The notes under the pieces are model-generated. The model made no database searches and was not told the origin of the DNA. It was given only the letters and a program-made list of their open reading frames with translations. 5,175 bases of DNA from Candidatus Hydrogenedentota bacterium (lineage in GTDB: Bacteria; Spirochaetota; Leptospiria; Turneriellales; J094), in contig RFJE01000059.1 in the NCBI GenBank assembly GCA_003695005.1, positions 1 through 5,175 of the forward strand, in the 5' to 3' direction. The position numbers were made by a program, and so were the translations under genes. Numbering within the stretch: the first letter of the stretch is position 1; every line of letters starts with the position of its first letter. Shown here piece by piece: positions 2,859 to 5,175 of this stretch.

Positions 2859-5175
2859 TCAGTAGTAAATAAATTCTATGCTATTGTAATCCGTTGGATC
2901 GGGATACTTTTCTTTAACGGCTTGCTTTACACGTCGCATTAAATCCACTGGATTTTTGTTTGGCTTTATTTCCTTTAAGAAAATACGCACGGCATAGTAA
3001 AATACACTATCTGGTTTTTCTTTGGTGCTTACTATTAAGTACCCATTTTCTTTGGATGGATTTAGCTTATAAATTGCATTTTTATCAATTGTTTTTGCAA
3101 GTACATTCCATTTTGCATTTCTTTTGTTTGGTGAATCTGAAATGGCAATGAGTGGTTTCTCCGAAATTTTATGGTTTAAGCGAATGCGAATTAAGGACTG
3201 TAAAAGCTCGGTATTAGGATTTTCCTCTTGTAAATAAACCGCATACGTAAGCTGTGGTTTTTCTTGTTTTGCTGTTACGAATTCTTGTTTTTCTTTTGTT
3301 TTCTCTTTTGTGATATTTTCCGAGGCGTTTTTTTCCTCTTGTGGTCTTGGTGTTGCCTGCTGTTTTACAGCGGGTAACTCTAGCGCTAAAATCGCATTTC
3401 GAGGTAATGTCCATTTATCCGGCAAGCTAAATGTTCTTGATAAGTATGCGAAGGCTGCTGTTTGTGCAAACTTGTTCCACTCTTGCTGATCACCTTCGAT
3501 AAAAATTTTGCTCTGTGCACCTTGTGGACTAATTTTCCATCCTAAATACCGACCGGTAAATAAAGGTGTTAAACTTACCGTTTCGTATAATATACTTGTT
3601 TTTGGCATACTTAAATTTCTATCATACGCCAAAACTGTCTCAATGGCTTTTGGTGCTTGTCCAATATTGTGATAGTATAAGAGGGTAAACGCAAGCTGTT
3701 CTTTACTCGCAGGTTCTTCTGGCTTGCTTGATGCCAGCTTCCGGATAAACGTAAGCAACTTTTGTCTTTCTGCATCATGCTTATATATGTTAATTTGAAA
3801 GTGCGAAAATCCTGCTAGCTTTTCGGGATGAAAACGTGCTCCAAAAAGAGCTACGCGATTTGCCATGCTTTGCACAAAGGATGATAGGCCGGTAGATGCT
3901 GCAGACTGTAAAATTTCTGTAATAACACCTGGGTTCTCCTGGATATTTTTTAAGTTTTCCATTAACGAAGCAAACATTTCTTGTTGCTTTCCGGATAAAA
4001 GTCCGTTTTTACGAGCAAATTCGGAATACTCGTTCAGTTGTTGAATGAGTGTAGTTTCTTGTTGCGGGGCAATATCCCGCTCGGTAAGAAAATCAAGAGA
4101 TAAGGCAAGTAGTCCTAATATCTCGCCTTGAGCAGGTTTCGCTTGTAATAACTTAAAAGCACGGTTTAAGGATTCATAAGCAGCTACTAAATTTTGTTGT
4201 TTTTCGTATAATCTAGCTAAAGCGAGCTCTCTCCAAACGAGCGACAAGTTGGCCTGCTCCATTTTCTGCAATGTTTTTAAAGTTGGCTTTTGCATGTGAT
4301 TAAAAAAGAGTTGCAATTCATTTTCACCGGATACATTTTCCAGCCATTTTTCCGGATTTGCTAATAAGGAAGATCCCCATGCTATATGGAAGAAAAAGCG
4401 ACTGCTTTGGTCGGTGTCCAGATCTTTTGCATATTTTGCATAAATTTTAAAAGCAGCAGGAAGCTCAAGTTGACGCAGGAGTTCGTCTGCCCAAAGAGCA
4501 GGCTCACTGTTCCAATTCGCTAATTGCAAGGCTCGCGCAATCCTTTCCTTTTCAAGCTTAATTTTTTTCTTTTTCAAGTTCTTTGCAAAAAACGTGGATG
4601 GTTTTTTATCGAGTTCAGCAATCCCGAGATTATGTACTTTTCCTAAATAATATTCGGATACCAACTTTTGCCATTCTGTTTTTCCAAGCTCATATTTTTC
4701 TTTTTTGTCTTCAATTTCTTGCTCTGCTAATGCATTTAAATTCGCTTGGTATAAGCTCGTTACATAAGAAAGCCAAAAATCTCGTATACGTTTTTTTTGT
4801 TTTTTACTAATTTTACCATCCGCTGATTTATCTTCTGCTATCAGTTTCTTTTGAATTTCTGCCGCATGTTGCTTGGCCTCTTCTATTTTTCCAAGTAAAA
4901 AGAGCAAAATATTTTTTTGTCTCTCCAGTCGCACATCTACTCGAAGTGCATCTTTTGTTTTTTTATGCGCATTTAAGCTTCGCAAAATAGCCGCATAAGC
5001 TGCTGGATAATTTTTTCTTTTTTTCCACTTTAAAGCTTGTTTGTAAAATTTTGCTTTTTCTTTTCGTGCAAATTCATCTAAATATGCAATTTTTTTAAGT
5101 TTTTGTTTTTCTTTCTTCTTTTGTGTTTTTTCTTGTTTATTATTTTTTACTATTTGCTTTCTTGATTCTTTAGAC
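2859..5175 (-). CDS. Large Lys-rich, Cys-free TPR-like protein of unknown function, C-terminal 771 residues (5' end outside the window)
   Basis: The frame is open from the right edge to TGA at 2861-2859. The TTG at 4985 is not a convincing start: it has no ribosome binding site, and the same frame continues upstream without a stop for 63 more residues. Numbering from the edge, residues 1-28 are extremely basic (12 Lys). A long helical region follows, with TPR-like pieces such as FYKQALKWKKRKNYPAAYAA (43-62) and LARLYEKQQNLVAAYESL, reaching about residue 540. A segment rich in Phe, Trp and Pro (near TPLFTGRYLGW) follows. A charged low-complexity linker (about 603-641; DNA 3252-3368) then precedes a separate C-terminal domain of about 130 residues (DNA 2862-3251) ending in IEFIYY. 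I find no cysteine in the 771 residues. The domain order resembles TPR-CHAT proteins, but no His/Cys pair is present. It lies 10 nt before yebC, in the same operon. A function cannot be assigned. Confidence 0.85.
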   Translation of the reverse strand, partial: SKESRKQIVKNNKQEKTQKKKEKQKLKKIAYLDEFARKEKAKFYKQALKWKKRKNYPAAYAAILRSLNAHKKTKDALRVDVRLERQKNILLFLLGKIEEAKQHAAEIQKKLIAEDKSADGKISKKQKKRIRDFWLSYVTSLYQANLNALAEQEIEDKKEKYELGKTEWQKLVSEYYLGKVHNLGIAELDKKPSTFFAKNLKKKKIKLEKERIARALQLANWNSEPALWADELLRQLELPAAFKIYAKYAKDLDTDQSSRFFFHIAWGSSLLANPEKWLENVSGENELQLFFNHMQKPTLKTLQKMEQANLSLVWRELALARLYEKQQNLVAAYESLNRAFKLLQAKPAQGEILGLLALSLDFLTERDIAPQQETTLIQQLNEYSEFARKNGLLSGKQQEMFASLMENLKNIQENPGVITEILQSAASTGLSSFVQSMANRVALFGARFHPEKLAGFSHFQINIYKHDAERQKLLTFIRKLASSKPEEPASKEQLAFTLLYYHNIGQAPKAIETVLAYDRNLSMPKTSILYETVSLTPLFTGRYLGWKISPQGAQSKIFIEGDQQEWNKFAQTAAFAYLSRTFSLPDKWTLPRNAILALELPAVKQQATPRPQEEKNASENITKEKTKEKQEFVTAKQEKPQLTYAVYLQEENPNTELLQSLIRIRLNHKISEKPLIAISDSPNKRNAKWNVLAKTIDKNAIYKLNPSKENGYLIVSTKEKPDSVFYYAVRIFLKEIKPNKNPVDLMRRVKQAVKEKYPDPTDYNSIEFIYY

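Noticed and set aside
2607..2942. Plus-strand ORF of 111 residues opposite yebC
   Set aside because: It overlaps the conserved yebC N-terminus and its ribosome binding site; its hydrophobic look is the antisense of Lys- and Glu-rich coding sequence.
3214..3414. Minus-strand 66-residue basic ORF inside the large gene
   Set aside because: It lies in another frame over the charged linker of the large protein. Low-complexity A-rich DNA gives Lys/Arg/Thr-rich readings in several frames.
4583..4810. Plus-strand 75-residue hydrophobic ORF, possible membrane peptide
   Set aside because: It is the antisense of Lys-rich helices in the large protein: poly-A codons read in reverse give Phe and Leu.
2859..4985. 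A complete 708-residue ORF starting at TTG 4985
   Set aside because: The frame continues upstream to the window edge with plausible Lys-rich and TPR-like sequence and no stop. The TTG has no ribosome binding site.
2859..5175. Proline-rich target of YebC in the adjacent gene
   Set aside because: I looked for poly-proline stretches that would explain linkage to a stalling-relief factor. Only isolated motifs such as PRP occur, with no PPP.

Overview
This is an AT-rich bacterial chromosomal window made almost entirely of housekeeping genes. It holds a typical bacterial 72-residue IF-1, a YebC/TACO1-family protein, RuvC and RuvA. Lysine codons are frequent, and poly-A tracts on the coding strand are common. 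I cannot name the organism: yebC-ruvC-ruvA linkage occurs in many phyla, and the two tetratricopeptide (TPR)-like proteins at the edges are too divergent to place by eye. There is no sign of phage, IS, CRISPR or plasmid sequence.

Layout. Positions 1-558 (+) are the 3' end of a TPR-like gene whose start lies outside the window. Positions 559-748 are a dense intergenic region. It contains a perfect 19-bp inverted repeat with a structured 38-nt loop (probable terminator), then a 12-bp hairpin that shares an arm with an alternative stem, then a -35-like TTGACA just upstream of infA. infA (749-967, +) has no Shine-Dalgarno sequence. It abuts, tail to tail with zero spacing, a minus-strand operon that reads right to left: a large Lys-rich, Cys-free TPR-like protein (open at the right edge), then yebC, ruvC and ruvA.

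Function. RuvC and RuvA act on Holliday junctions. ruvB is not in the window and cannot directly follow ruvA, because infA lies there on the opposite strand. YebC-family proteins act in translation (relief of stalling at proline-rich stretches) and in some species are described as regulators. The three genes are tightly packed: a 10-nt gap holding an excellent ribosome binding site before yebC, an overlap of up to 29 nt between yebC and ruvC, and a 4-nt ATGA overlap between ruvC and ruvA. This implies co-transcription and translational coupling.

I see no convincing undescribed multi-gene system. The items most worth a second look are the structured 190-nt region before infA and the large operon-leading protein, whose C-terminal domain faintly resembles a degenerate CHAT-type tail.
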